Source: Pseudoalteromonas luteoviolacea S2607 (GTDB taxonomy: Bacteria > Pseudomonadota > Gammaproteobacteria > Enterobacterales > Alteromonadaceae). Taken from it: DNA of 64,000 nt. Below, piece after piece: positions 25,041-35,022 of this stretch. How positions within the stretch are numbered: the first letter of the stretch is position 1; each line of letters starts with the position of its first letter. The notes beneath the pieces were generated by a model. It was not told where the DNA came from, did not search any database, and saw nothing but the letters and a program-made list of their open reading frames with translations. Both the position numbers and the translations under genes were made by a program. The stretch spans positions 62,001 to 126,000 of the forward strand of contig NZ_AUXV01000072.1 in the NCBI RefSeq assembly GCF_001625575.1, written 5' to 3'.

Positions 25041-27392
25041 CTATTGATCGGCCAAGTCTGCATGCTGCTTAAACACATCTTCTAGCTCACTCATTTTAAA
25101 CGGCTTGCCTAAATGACCATTCATGCCAATTGCAAAATATTTATCAATTTCTGACTGCATCACGTTCGCCGTTAGTGCAATAATGGTCAGCGTGTCTGCA
25201 TCATAGCTTTGCCGAATCACTTTCGTAGCTTCTACACCATCCATCACAGGCATTTGAATATCCATAAACACCATATCAAAAGCGCCGTCGCAGGCATTAA
25301 TGACTTCCACCGCTTCTTGCCCGTTTACTGCCACATCGACTTCCAGTCCAGCTATACGCCCAAGTAGTTTTAAGGCCACAATGCGATTTATCTCATTGTC
25401 TTCAACCAGTAAAACCTTCAACTGAGAACCTTGTAATACATTGGATGATACATCACCGGCCGTCTTTGCCGTTTCATCACGGCCAACTGCACCACCTGAG
25501 CTACTTGCAGTACTGCTCGTTAAATCACGGGGGCGCGTTAGCACATCAATTAAGTCACGTTTAAGCAGCGGCTTATACAAAATAGGGTAATCCAAATCCG
25601 TTTTAATGAACTCTTCCGTATGCGCCGTATATATCACGACCCTTTGTGGCAGTACGTCGAGACTCTCGAGCTTTTTAAGCAGTTCATTGGCTTCATAATC
25701 TGGTAGGACCCAATCAAGTAGTAGGATATCAAATTGAGATTCAGACAAGCGTAGCTGTGCTTCACACCCTCGCGTGGCACCTGTCACCTCTAAGCCCAAC
25801 GAACGTGCGATGTTAGTGCTCACTTCCAAATAAATTGGGTCATCTTCTACGATTAACATTGAGCCTTGCATGTTAACCACAATTTCAGGCTCTTCGTTAC
25901 ATACAGTGTCCAACGGCAACGTAACTGTAAATTTAGAACCTTGCCCTACCGTACTTTCAACATGAATTTCACCGTGCATCAGCTCCGTTAATAACTTACA
26001 AATCGTGAGCCCTAACCCCGTGCCACCGTATTTTCGTGTCGTGGATGACTCTGCTTGTGTAAATCGTTCAAATAACAATGCCACTTTATCTTCTGCAATG
26101 CCGATACCAGTGTCTATGATTGAGATCTCTACCCACTCCTTATCTTGCTCTTTGCGCTTTTTGCGAACGTTAAGCGTCACCGTTCCTTGCTCAGTGAATT
26201 TAACCGCATTAGACGCAAAGTTGAGCATAATCTGATTAATGCGAACTGGGTCGCCCACATATTGGTCGTTCAATTCTGGGTCCAAATCAAATATCAATTT
26301 GATCCCCTTCGTATTTGCTATCGGCGTTATCAAAGACCGTAAATTATCGAGTAGGTCTTCAAATTGAAAAGACACGTGCTCGATATGCAGCTTTTTAGAT
26401 TCTATCTTAGAAAAGTCTAAAATATCATTGATGATTGTTGTCAGGGCATTCGCCGAAAAGCGTACCTTTTCAAGGTAGTTTCGCTGTATCGCGGTAAGTT
26501 CAGTATTAAGCAAAATATCTGTCAGTCCTAGGATCCCATTCATTGGCGTACGAATTTCATGGGACATGTTGGATACAAATAGCGACTTGGTTTCGGCGGC
26601 TTGGTTAGCCAATTGATTCGCCTTTTTCAAATCCATCATCAAGCGAGCTAAAGCGGTGATCACCAACAAAAAGACCACTGCCAATAGCAGCATAATAGAG
26701 CGCATCATCGACCAGTACGTGCCCTTGATATTTTCAGCCAGTAATTGGTTATCTTTTAAAATGACACGAGAAATCTCACTTTGTTGAATGGGCACTAATA
26801 AGTTCGAAGCTTGCAATGCGTTTTCTAGTACAAACTCGATATGCAGTCGCATTATCCTGAATCTAGGCTCAGCTTCTTCAAGTTGCTCAAGCGCTGGCAA
26901 AGTTGCTTCAAGCTTTGCTCTTACACGTTCAATGACAGGGATGGAGTTAGTCACCATCAGATTTGAAACTAGCGATACCACTTCACTGATAATGTTCTGC
27001 GATTGCGGCGCATATTCTCCTCTTTCTAATTCTTGTTTCGCGATGTATCGGTAGGATGTTTTTAGCATTGACGCCAATTGCATGTAAGTGTCGATAGTCA
27101 CCTGAAATTTATCTAACTCTGTGGCCACATCTTGGTTCAATAAGTCATTTAAATCTAACTCTTGGAGGTAACGTTCAAATTCCAATTGCTTTTGCGCATG
27201 CCGGTCAAAATGGTAAATATTGCTATCCATCGCAGACAGCGTTTCAAGTGATAGCTCCGTTGCCACCAAGTTGAGGCGGCTTTTTAACTCCAACTCATGT
27301 TGGTGTCGGTTAAGAAGGTGGTAGGCATCAATGGCGGCAAAGCCAAAAAACCATATCAACCCTAGCAATATTGCTTCGATTAGATATTTCAC
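25041..27392 (-). CDS. Hybrid sensor histidine kinase with two receiver domains
   Basis: Of 783 residues, TM1 is at about 5-22, a helical periplasmic sensor follows (about 25-225, possibly a DAHL-type all-helical domain), then TM2 (about 230-252). HisKA has H-box VSNMSHEIRTPMNGILG, and HATPase has N, G1 and G2 boxes (NFASNAVKFTE, DTGIGI, GTGLGLT). The first receiver (VEDDPIYLE, LLLDWVLPD) and the second (VEDNEINR, VFMDIQMPVMDG) carry phosphoacceptor aspartates. The first ends with an LYKPLLKRDL lysine. No HPt domain is seen. The start overlaps the stop of the di-heme peroxidase gene (ATGA), so the two are translationally coupled. Confidence 0.94.
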   Translation of the reverse strand: MKYLIEAILLGLIWFFGFAAIDAYHLLNRHQHELELKSRLNLVATELSLETLSAMDSNIYHFDRHAQKQLEFERYLQELDLNDLLNQDVATELDKFQVTIDTYMQLASMLKTSYRYIAKQELERGEYAPQSQNIISEVVSLVSNLMVTNSIPVIERVRAKLEATLPALEQLEEAEPRFRIMRLHIEFVLENALQASNLLVPIQQSEISRVILKDNQLLAENIKGTYWSMMRSIMLLLAVVFLLVITALARLMMDLKKANQLANQAAETKSLFVSNMSHEIRTPMNGILGLTDILLNTELTAIQRNYLEKVRFSANALTTIINDILDFSKIESKKLHIEHVSFQFEDLLDNLRSLITPIANTKGIKLIFDLDPELNDQYVGDPVRINQIMLNFASNAVKFTEQGTVTLNVRKKRKEQDKEWVEISIIDTGIGIAEDKVALLFERFTQAESSTTRKYGGTGLGLTICKLLTELMHGEIHVESTVGQGSKFTVTLPLDTVCNEEPEIVVNMQGSMLIVEDDPIYLEVSTNIARSLGLEVTGATRGCEAQLRLSESQFDILLLDWVLPDYEANELLKKLESLDVLPQRVVIYTAHTEEFIKTDLDYPILYKPLLKRDLIDVLTRPRDLTSSTASSSGGAVGRDETAKTAGDVSSNVLQGSQLKVLLVEDNEINRIVALKLLGRIAGLEVDVAVNGQEAVEVINACDGAFDMVFMDIQMPVMDGVEATKVIRQSYDADTLTIIALTANVMQSEIDKYFAIGMNGHLGKPFKMSELEDVFKQHADLADQ

Positions 27393-28417
27393 TCTGTCAA
27401 AGACCTCGGTAATTCACCAGAAAAAGCATGTAAAAGCGCCTCAATATCTGCGACATCCTCATCACTGAGCTCTAGGCCCAGTTGCCCTCTTGCCATAATG
27501 CGAATTGCATCAGCTAGCTCATCGACCGACCCATTGTGAAAATACGGCGAGGTGTCGGCGACATTTCTCAAACTTGGTACTTTAAATACATATTTATCTT
27601 GTTCATTTTTAGTCAATTCATATCGGCCAAAATCGTCCTGCAAACTCGTCGGTACTCTGTCTAACCGACCTATTTTTTGATAGAGATTACCGCCAATATT
27701 GCGCCCCTGATGGCAAGTGACACAGCCATAATTTACAAACTTGTCATACCCTCTTTTTTGTTGGGGGCTCAGTGCATTGGTATCACCGAGTAAAAACGCA
27801 TCAATAGGGGTATTTTCGGAAACCAAAGACTCTTCAAAAGCCACAATGGCTTTGATGATGTTTTGTTCTGTGATCCCCTCTTCAGAGAGGGCATTAAAAC
27901 TACTGACAAAACCGGGCTGAGCACTGAGCTTTTCAATCACTTGCGCCCAGTTAGTGCCCATTTCAAGTGGATTATGGATAGGTTGAGGTGCTTGTTCTAT
28001 TAAGTCAGAACTGCGGCCATCCCAAAATTGACGAAAGTTGAAAACCGCATTTATCACCGTTGGGGAATTGCGGTCACCCAATTGCTGCTTGATCCCCACT
28101 GAAACAGGAAACCCATCATCTCCCCCGTTATACAAGTCGTGACACGAGGCGCAAGATGTGGAGTTATCGGCCGAAAGCAGTGGACTTTTGAATAGCGCCT
28201 TACCGAGTTTTGCCCAAGCTAAATCATATTCCATCACCTTAGGTAATGGCTGGATCGGCGCATCGACATCACGCTCCAAAAACCGCATTTTGATGACGCT
28301 GCGCTCTGTATTTTGCTTCCAACGATATTTTTGCTCTGCCGTAAAGAACTGAAGTACGAGGCTAAGGCAAATACAAAGTAGCAGCCCAGTGATCAGCAAC
28401 ACATATCTTGTACTCAT
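27389..28417 (-). CDS. Membrane-anchored di-heme cytochrome c peroxidase (MauG/CcpA family)
   Basis: The 342-residue protein has an N-terminal membrane helix (about 5-25) and two heme c motifs, CASCH in the first half and CVTCH in the second. Family segments include KLGKALFKSPLLSADNSTSC, RNSPTVINAVFN, WDGRSSDLIEQA and FKVPSLRNVADTSPYFHNGSV. It reduces hydrogen peroxide in the periplasm or does MauG-type oxidation. Its stop overlaps the start of the hybrid kinase, so the peroxidase leads the operon. A signalling role for its redox state is possible (inference). Confidence 0.93.
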   Translation of the reverse strand: MSTRYVLLITGLLLCICLSLVLQFFTAEQKYRWKQNTERSVIKMRFLERDVDAPIQPLPKVMEYDLAWAKLGKALFKSPLLSADNSTSCASCHDLYNGGDDGFPVSVGIKQQLGDRNSPTVINAVFNFRQFWDGRSSDLIEQAPQPIHNPLEMGTNWAQVIEKLSAQPGFVSSFNALSEEGITEQNIIKAIVAFEESLVSENTPIDAFLLGDTNALSPQQKRGYDKFVNYGCVTCHQGRNIGGNLYQKIGRLDRVPTSLQDDFGRYELTKNEQDKYVFKVPSLRNVADTSPYFHNGSVDELADAIRIMARGQLGLELSDEDVADIEALLHAFSGELPRSLTE

Positions 28418-28658
28418 TTATACATCCTTGCTGAACTCTTATTTCGTCTATGATTCGATACCAGTAAGTATAGACACAACACACCCAAGTGCTTGTTTAA
28501 TTTGTGAACTGAGTTACATCATCTTGGTATGATTTTAGTTACGCTGAGCCAGCTAAAGGGGTGCTATTCAACGCCTGTACACGCGAGTTTATGAGCAAAC
28601 GGTTTGGTCCGCATATCACACAAAAAGCGTAGTATTAACGGACCCAAACACTAAAAAA

Positions 28659-29378
28659 TTAAGGCTGCTGACGAGTCGCTGCAACTTGAATCTCTCGGAT
28701 GCACACTTGCTGAGGTTGCGCTTGAATAAACAGCGCGGTGCGCGCAATATCATCGGCAAGCAAAGCGCCGCCCATCGTTTGCTTCCACTCCTCATAGCCA
28801 TCTTTAATTTCGTCGGACGTTGTATGACTGAGTAACTCAGTTTCGACGGCTCCTGGGCATACATTACTCACCCGCACGCCAAAGTCTGCAACCTCTTCTC
28901 GCACGTTTTCGCTGATAGCAGAAACCGCAAACTTAGTGCCGCAATATGCGGCATGGTTTGGAAACGTTTTCTTACCCGCAATTGAACTGATATTGATAAT
29001 GGTACCGCCGCGTCGCGCTTTCATCGGTGCAAGCACGGCTTGCATGGTGTGCATAAGAGCTAACACATTGACGTCAAACATTGTGTGCCACTCACTGCTG
29101 TCTTGATTGTCTATTTGGCCAAGCAACATCACACCCGCATTATTAATGAGACACTCAACTGGGCCATACGTTTCTTCAGCTACTTTTAGAGCCTGTTCAA
29201 ATGCGGTGCGGTCTGTTACATCAACCTGTGCACAAAGGCAGTTAGGTAAATTTAGCGCCGTTAATCTCTCGACACGTCTGGCAACTAACAATAACGGGTA
29301 ACCAGCTTCGCTAAAACGCTTAGCTATCGCCTCACCAATGCCCGAACTTGCACCTGTAATAACCACTAACTTTTTCAT
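28659..29378 (-). CDS. Short-chain dehydrogenase/reductase (YdfG-like)
   Basis: The 239-residue classical SDR has TGASSGIG near residues 8-15, NNAGVMLLG, a catalytic serine in INISSIAG and YCGTK for Tyr and Lys. The 90s region (VTDRTAFEQAL) and the close of the fold resemble the YdfG/serine dehydrogenase group. The substrate is not known. It is divergent to a LysR gene about 215 bases away, which likely controls it. Confidence 0.92.
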   Translation of the reverse strand: MKKLVVITGASSGIGEAIAKRFSEAGYPLLLVARRVERLTALNLPNCLCAQVDVTDRTAFEQALKVAEETYGPVECLINNAGVMLLGQIDNQDSSEWHTMFDVNVLALMHTMQAVLAPMKARRGGTIINISSIAGKKTFPNHAAYCGTKFAVSAISENVREEVADFGVRVSNVCPGAVETELLSHTTSDEIKDGYEEWKQTMGGALLADDIARTALFIQAQPQQVCIREIQVAATRQQP

Positions 29379-29592
29379 ACTGACCTCTTTGACTATGCCT
29401 GTTTGTTATAAAGAAGTTTGCTTGACGACGGATAAACCAGAGCTTGTCTACTCAAATAAATATCGTCCCTCAAACTTAGGAGAGTATTTTAAGGCAGCCG
29501 TTATTGATGATATACATGACCAAATTCACATCACTGTTTACAAATAATGACTAATAGTTATGATTTAAACATGCTCACAGTTGGTCTTTGGT

Positions 29593-30495
29593 ATGAGAAA
29601 AGAAGTAAATTACGCGGATATAAATAGCTTTTTGGTATTAGTAGAAGAAGGCAGTTTTACAAACGCTGCTGATAAACTGCAATGTTCACGCTCACAAGTT
29701 TCTAAACAACTCTCTCAACTTGAGGCCAATTTAGGCGTAAGCCTACTCGTTAGAACAACCCGAACACAGCATTTAACCCCCTCCGGTCAGGTATTTTATG
29801 CGCAGTGTAAACGCGCATTTATCGGTATAGACAAAGCGATAGACAATACCATTGAGGCAACGAGTCGCCTTTCTGGTGAAATTAAAATTAACTGTGTTGG
29901 CGGCTTTATTGGTGAGAATATAGTTGGCTCACTGGTCGCGGACTTTATGCAGCAACATCCCGAAGTCACCGTTAACCTTGATTTTAGTAGCCGAAGAGTC
30001 GATCTCATTGCTGGTGAATTCGATTTTGTATTTCGGATGGGGGAACTCACCGACTCCGCCTTGATAGCCAGAAAGTTGATGGACCTTACTATCGGAACAT
30101 ACGCCAGTCCAGAATATATCGAGCTATACGGCAAACCCGAACACCCTAAAAATCTCATAACGCACAAGTGCATCACAGGTAGCATGAAAACGTGGATGTT
30201 TACAAATACACAAACGCTCGAGACACAAGAGGTCAACATCAAAGGCGACCTGACGTGTAAAAATGGCAGAGTGATGCTCTGTTCAGCCATACGGGGGAAC
30301 GGCATTATCCGCATACCAGAAATTTACTGCACGACTGAAATCAATGAAGGTAAGCTGCTGCCCGTGTTTGATCATTGGCAGCCAAGGCCCTCTCCACTGT
30401 ATCTTGTTTATTTACAAGATAAGCACCCGCCTTCAAGAGTGACGGCGTTCAAGGAATTTGCCTTGAACAACTTTACACATTACGCAACCTGCTAA
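29593..30495 (+). CDS. LysR-family transcription regulator
   Basis: The 300-residue regulator starts MRKEVNYADINSFLVLVEEG. I take the ATG at 29593 rather than a TTG at 29581. The helix-turn-helix includes FTNAADKLQCSRSQVSKQLS, followed by the LysR effector domain. Spare terms such as GKLLPVFDHWQPRPSPLYLVY place it in the CrgA-like group, which often governs neighbouring SDR or NAD(P)H oxidoreductase genes. It is divergent to the SDR gene. A strong terminator follows the stop. Confidence 0.93.
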   Translation: MRKEVNYADINSFLVLVEEGSFTNAADKLQCSRSQVSKQLSQLEANLGVSLLVRTTRTQHLTPSGQVFYAQCKRAFIGIDKAIDNTIEATSRLSGEIKINCVGGFIGENIVGSLVADFMQQHPEVTVNLDFSSRRVDLIAGEFDFVFRMGELTDSALIARKLMDLTIGTYASPEYIELYGKPEHPKNLITHKCITGSMKTWMFTNTQTLETQEVNIKGDLTCKNGRVMLCSAIRGNGIIRIPEIYCTTEINEGKLLPVFDHWQPRPSPLYLVYLQDKHPPSRVTAFKEFALNNFTHYATC

Positions 30496-30503
30496 TCACC
30501 GAA

Positions 30504-30533
30504 AAATGCCAGCAAGGTTGCTTGCTGGCATTT
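30504..30533. terminator. Convergent terminator between LysR gene and TonB receptor
   Basis: A perfect 13-bp stem, AAATGCCAGCAAG (30504-30516) with CTTGCTGGCATTT (30521-30533), has a 4-base loop. It lies 9 bases past the LysR stop, between converging genes. Confidence 0.75.
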
Positions 30534-30580
30534 GCGCACAGGGGAACATCTGTGACGGAGTACGGCGCTCTAATAAATCA

Positions 30581-33406
30581 CTAAAGGGTGTAACTTAGCC
30601 CCAAGCTAAAGCTACGACCAGTGATTGGATAAGTGCTACCACCGGAGCTAGTGCCCGGATGGCCTAACCAATCCTTATCCATTACATTGTTTACGTTAAA
30701 ATAAACCTCAAAATCATCATTTAAGTAATAACCGACCCGCAAATGATGAAGAACTGACGTTGGCAAAACATGTTGCTCGTAGTCTTGTGCGGTTACATCC
30801 CTTCTATATAAAACAGAATGTACGTAATTGGTTTTCCAACGCACGGATAAGTCATTTAAGCTGTACTTTGCGACAAAGCTGCCTTTCCATTCAGGCGTGC
30901 CAGAGGAGCCTGCATATTCAAAGACGGTTTCTCCCTCCAGCGGAGAGTCGACAAAAGTAGAGTTGATAATGCGTGTTGCATAGGCGCTCAACTGCAGGCT
31001 GCCGTAATCTCCTAACTTCCACGGGTAGTAAACGCCGACATCCACACCTCGGCGAGAAAGTAGATTCGCATTAACCCAAGTGTCATTAATATTGGTGATA
31101 TTGCCATCTGCTGCGCGTGTAACCTGAGCACAAAAGCCATTATTAATGGTGGCAGAGTCAACACACATTTCTGCGGTATCAAATGCGCCAAATCGCGCAA
31201 TCCCGTCATTCAGGTCAATGTCAAAGTAGTCCACAGTCAAGCTCAAGTCTTCAACAAAGCTTGGCGTGAACACCAACCCCACTGTTTTTGTGTAAGCCGT
31301 TTCAACTTCTAATTGCGCGTTGCCAGATACGGTAACATCCACACCGGTTGTGACATTCGTCGCGGCGTTGAAATCCGCAGGCAAGCCCAAAGCCTGACAA
31401 TTGGCTTTGCGGGTTGCTTGTTTGTCTGTCGATATGGTGTCGATTTCTGTTGCATCACACGGATCATCGCCGCGAATAAAGGTAATCGAACTTGGGCTCA
31501 ATAACTCGGTTAACTGAGGCGCTCTCACAGCTTTTGATTTAACCGCGCGCAAACGAAGATCATCGGTGACAGCCCAGTTGATCCCCAACTTCCAGCTATC
31601 TGTAGTACCCGCATAGGTATAGTTCGCCTTACGATAGGCGGTTTCAATATCAAGCTGTTTCACCGCTGGCGCATCAGACAATACAGGCACAACCAATTCA
31701 ACATATGCCTCTTTCACCGTGCGGTCCACGTCGTTATTCTGGCTTTTCTTGTTCCGGTTTAAACCCAATAATGTAGTCTCTGACAAGTTAACTTCCATGC
31801 CTTCTTTGCGTATTTCGACACCGGTTGCAAAAGACAAGTAACCCGCCGGTAAATCAAGAATATCACCCGTGAGATTTGCCGAGAAAGTATGCTGTGAGAT
31901 CACCCGCTCATCAGTGAAAGGGTCCAATCGCAAGTAGTCCACCACCTCTTTACTCAAAGGCATAAATGGGTTGAATTCAGGACAGTTGGGTTCACACTCA
32001 CCAATCAATGTGTAGCCACCATCGTACCGTTCACTGTTGATACGATTCAATGACGTCGCTTGAGAGGTTGTTTGGCCACTTGCTACGTATGCATCCCACA
32101 CCCAGCCATTCTCCAGCTCACCTTCAAAAGACAATGACGCACCAAAATACTCCCTCTCTGTATCGGTGGTGCGATTGCCAAAGTCATTAAACGTATAAGG
32201 GGTGGCAATCCAGTTAGAGCCCGTATCTGCTTGTTTTACCGTATCGATAACTTGCTGCGGCACGGTAAATGGCGCATCGGTGATATCTACCCAGCCCTTG
32301 TTACTAAAGATAAACTCAGGGTCGAGCTGGGTGGTCGCACTGACTTTGCTATAAGACACACTGCCCGTCATGTAGATGTCAGACGGTAATTCATAGTTGC
32401 CCGTCACATAGGCACTGTGGCGCTGATAAGGCTGAATGGGTTCTGTCGGGCCTGCGCTGGAATACAAATTAGGGTTTAAATCATGAGACTGCTTGTAATA
32501 TGAATGTAACTCGGAGTCTAAAATGGCGAGATACCCTTCTCCCAATTGACCGTCGTCCTGACGTTGAAACTGATAATAGTTAAAAGTTTTATCAATCATA
32601 AATGTCGGACGGTCGGGCGTAATGTTATAGTCCGACCAACCCACGTTATTTAAAATAATGTTTCTTGGATTGTCGCCATCTGGGTTACGAATATAACTTG
32701 TCTGCCCTCTAGCACCTTTACGGTCGACAACCCTTAGGTTCTCTTGATTAAAGAAATCGAAGCTCATCATAATGTTGCCCCCATCGATTTCTTTGCCATA
32801 GGTTAATGTCAGACTTTGTGATTCTGCATCCCCTCGCTCAGACGTACCTGCTTGCGCATCCACGGTAAAATCATTGTAGCTTTCTTTTAAAATGACATTA
32901 ATCACCCCAGCGACAGCATCTGAGCCATAAATTGACGAAGCACCACCGGTGAGTATCTCCACTCGCTCAATAAGTCTTGCGGGAATATTACTGACATCCG
33001 TTACTAATAAGCCACTGCTATCTACCGTTTGCGTCGGGCGACGACCATTAATCAGCACCAAAGTACGAATTTCACCAAGCCCCCTCAAATCAGGAACTGA
33101 CAAGCCAGCGTTGGCGGGATTGTAGGCATTGTCTGTAGATTCAATCCCCTGTGCAAACTGCGGTAATGTCGCAAGTACATCACCTACATTCAGGTTTCCG
33201 CCGACGTTTAGTTCATCAGAGCTTATCACCATAACGGGTGCAACGGTGGTCATGCCTTGTCTTAAGATCCGGCTTCCTGTGACCGATATTTTCTCAATTT
33301 TTTCATCGTCAGCGCCACTTTCCTGCGCAAATGAGTGTTGTGACATGCCCAAAGCGCTACTAATCGCAATGCCCAAAATGGTTTTTCTTATAAATGTATT
33401 TCGCAT
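30581..33406 (-). CDS. TonB-dependent outer-membrane receptor
   Basis: The start is placed at the ATG at 33406, which has GGAGGTGGGA just upstream. The longer frame from 33505 would add 33 non-signal residues. The 941-residue product has a signal peptide (RNTFIRKTILGIAISSALGM, cut near SFAQ), a TonB-box-like region (EKISVTGSRI), a plug domain with VLINGRRPTQTVDSSG and VERVEILTGGASSIYGSDAV, and a barrel ending in an aromatic-rich strand (RSFSLGLSYTL). Two Cys pairs in surface loops are noted. The ligand is unknown. No partner or regulator adjoins it. Confidence 0.93.
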   Translation of the reverse strand: MRNTFIRKTILGIAISSALGMSQHSFAQESGADDEKIEKISVTGSRILRQGMTTVAPVMVISSDELNVGGNLNVGDVLATLPQFAQGIESTDNAYNPANAGLSVPDLRGLGEIRTLVLINGRRPTQTVDSSGLLVTDVSNIPARLIERVEILTGGASSIYGSDAVAGVINVILKESYNDFTVDAQAGTSERGDAESQSLTLTYGKEIDGGNIMMSFDFFNQENLRVVDRKGARGQTSYIRNPDGDNPRNIILNNVGWSDYNITPDRPTFMIDKTFNYYQFQRQDDGQLGEGYLAILDSELHSYYKQSHDLNPNLYSSAGPTEPIQPYQRHSAYVTGNYELPSDIYMTGSVSYSKVSATTQLDPEFIFSNKGWVDITDAPFTVPQQVIDTVKQADTGSNWIATPYTFNDFGNRTTDTEREYFGASLSFEGELENGWVWDAYVASGQTTSQATSLNRINSERYDGGYTLIGECEPNCPEFNPFMPLSKEVVDYLRLDPFTDERVISQHTFSANLTGDILDLPAGYLSFATGVEIRKEGMEVNLSETTLLGLNRNKKSQNNDVDRTVKEAYVELVVPVLSDAPAVKQLDIETAYRKANYTYAGTTDSWKLGINWAVTDDLRLRAVKSKAVRAPQLTELLSPSSITFIRGDDPCDATEIDTISTDKQATRKANCQALGLPADFNAATNVTTGVDVTVSGNAQLEVETAYTKTVGLVFTPSFVEDLSLTVDYFDIDLNDGIARFGAFDTAEMCVDSATINNGFCAQVTRAADGNITNINDTWVNANLLSRRGVDVGVYYPWKLGDYGSLQLSAYATRIINSTFVDSPLEGETVFEYAGSSGTPEWKGSFVAKYSLNDLSVRWKTNYVHSVLYRRDVTAQDYEQHVLPTSVLHHLRVGYYLNDDFEVYFNVNNVMDKDWLGHPGTSSGGSTYPITGRSFSLGLSYTL

Positions 33407-34380
33407 TTTATTCCCACCTCCAAACAGACTGGAGGCTCCCCTAGTTGATGTAATGAAATTTGTTACATTTTGATGAAGAAAAATTAGAATGTATAAAATA
33501 TACAATTATGACAAGTGCAAAAATTCAACGCATAAAAAATACCAATGCGCCAAGATGAATGTAATTTCGGTACTTTGAGGATATAGCGGATAAAAAATCA
33601 TTCCGTGCAGGTATCTATGCAAATAGGAGCGTTCCTATTTAGTGTATAATATTTAAGTATATGTTAATTTAATCTGGTTATATAAAGTACACTTCCATTT
33701 GAACAGAAAATACAAAAACCCAAAAATTAAAAACCTATAAAGTAAGCAAGTATTCACACACAAAAAGAAAGTAAGGTATGGAAAGAATCTACCCAAAAAT
33801 GTACAAGTGGTTTAATTGTGAGAAACCAAGCCATTATTTAACTTATATCAAGAAGCTTTCACTCACTCTTCGGCAACATAAAATGTAAAAAAGCAAACGC
33901 CTGTGATAAAACGCTCGGACAACCCTGCCAAAGCCCAAAAAAACAAAAAGGTATAAATTATGCAATTTAGCGGGATTAGAGCTACACGAGTGTGATAATC
34001 AAGATCTGTTATAAGGCTTAAAAAGTCAGGGAAAGGTGCCTTTTTAGTACAAAGTATTCTCTCGGTCAGGCATGAACCTGAAAGGAGTGTTCAACCCGAC
34101 ACTCCGGTAATAGGATACAAAACAGGGCTTACGCCATAGCAGCTTATTGTGTCATTAAGACGAGCCACTTTAATCAGTCGGACGCACACCAGATAACTGA
34201 TACGTCGCAATTTATTAATTGTGAAACGACTGAACTGAAGCGAAGACAAAGACGCTTCACCGCTGCCTGGTTGCAGTCATAAAACTTGCTCGGCTCTAAA
34301 GTAAAAACGAAGACAGATTTATACGAACATCAAGGTAGCCCAAAATCATATATAGCCTCGGTTTCCAACGTGAGCGAAAC
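33407..34380. other. 974-base gene-poor region with several hairpins (34067-34259)
   Basis: No convincing gene was found between the TonB receptor and the first IS3 copy. Its first 300 bases are very AT-rich. From 34067 to 34259 there is a run of stems: CAGG/CCTG (34067-34080), a perfect GGAGTGT/ACACTCC (34084-34090 with 34099-34105), and TGAAGCG/CGCTTCA (34236-34242 with 34253-34259). Between them lies a CAATT/AATTG stem. It may be a structured RNA or the decayed end of a mobile element. I cannot name a family. Confidence 0.4.
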
Positions 34381-34447
34381 TGTAATTGCCCTGATTTTGT
34401 ACAGCTAATTAGTAGAATTATGCCGCCTAAAGGTAGCCCATTGGAGT

Positions 34448-35020
34448 TTAATCTCCGAGTGTATCGTGATGCCGTTCATAATTTGTAATGTCACGAACCT
34501 GCTGAAGTGATTCAAACAGATATAAATCCAATACTTCTCTTCGATAGCTGCTGTTAAACCGCTCCACAAAACCGTTCTGATACGGACTTCCAGGCTTAAT
34601 AAACTCAAGTTTTATGCTCTTTTCAGCAGCCCAGCTCTCCAAAGCATTTGACGTAAACTCAGGGCCATTATCCACTCTAATTTGTTTTGGTTTTCCGCGC
34701 CATTCTATGACCCGTTCCAACACTCGAATAGCTCGTTCAACTGTCAGGCTTGTATCGACCTCAATTGCTAGTGCTTGGCGGTTGTAATCATCCAGTACAT
34801 TCAGTGTTCTAAAGCGATGTCCGTAATTAAGCGCATCGCTCATAAAGTCAATCGACCAAGAGTCATTATGTTATTACGATGCGCTTAACAGCTCTGGTGT
34901 GCTTGCTGGTACACGGCGCTTGCATTTGCTTCGACTTAAACCTGCTACGTCACAAGCAAATGCTACGCTTACCTCAAGCCGTGTCCGTAAGTGAGCGGCC
35001 TAAGCTCTACGCCTGCTTGT
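34448..35020 (-). pseudogene. IS3 orfB (DDE integrase) with internal deletion and stops
   Basis: The C-terminal half is clear: WSIDFMSDALNYGHRFRTLN (first catalytic Asp), RVDNGPEFTS (second Asp) and QNGFVERFNSSYRREVLDLY (Glu). Upstream, the frame reads KTSRRRA-stop-AAHLRTRLEVSVAFACDVAGLSRS and then jumps to KCKRRVPASTPELLSAS with two stops. Roughly 70 residues between these are missing relative to normal orfB. This is an inactive transposase. The normal orfA/orfB frameshift site (A AAA AAG) is still present. Confidence 0.85.
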
Positions 35021-35022
35021 TT

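Noticed and set aside
29395-29547. 50-codon ORF between the SDR and LysR genes (MPVCYKEVCLTTDKPELVY...)
   Set aside because: No ribosome site, no known family, and it lies in a divergent promoter region. I could not support it as a gene.
33407-33505. 33-residue N-terminal extension of the TonB receptor
   Set aside because: The ATG at 33406 follows GGAGGT and starts a normal signal peptide. The extension would block it.
33778-33888. 36-codon ORF MERIYPKMYKWFNCEKPSHY... in the gene-poor region
   Set aside because: The ribosome site is poorly spaced and there is no family. Too short to trust without conservation data.
34889-34990. Inverted repeat GCATTTGCT/AGCAAATGC with a GTTAAGC-like end, looking like an integron attC site or MITE inside IS copy 1
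   Set aside because: On the minus strand it translates as orfB sequence (EVSVAFACDVAGLSRS, then KRRVPASTPELLSA). It is transposase remnant with a deletion, and the repeat is incidental.
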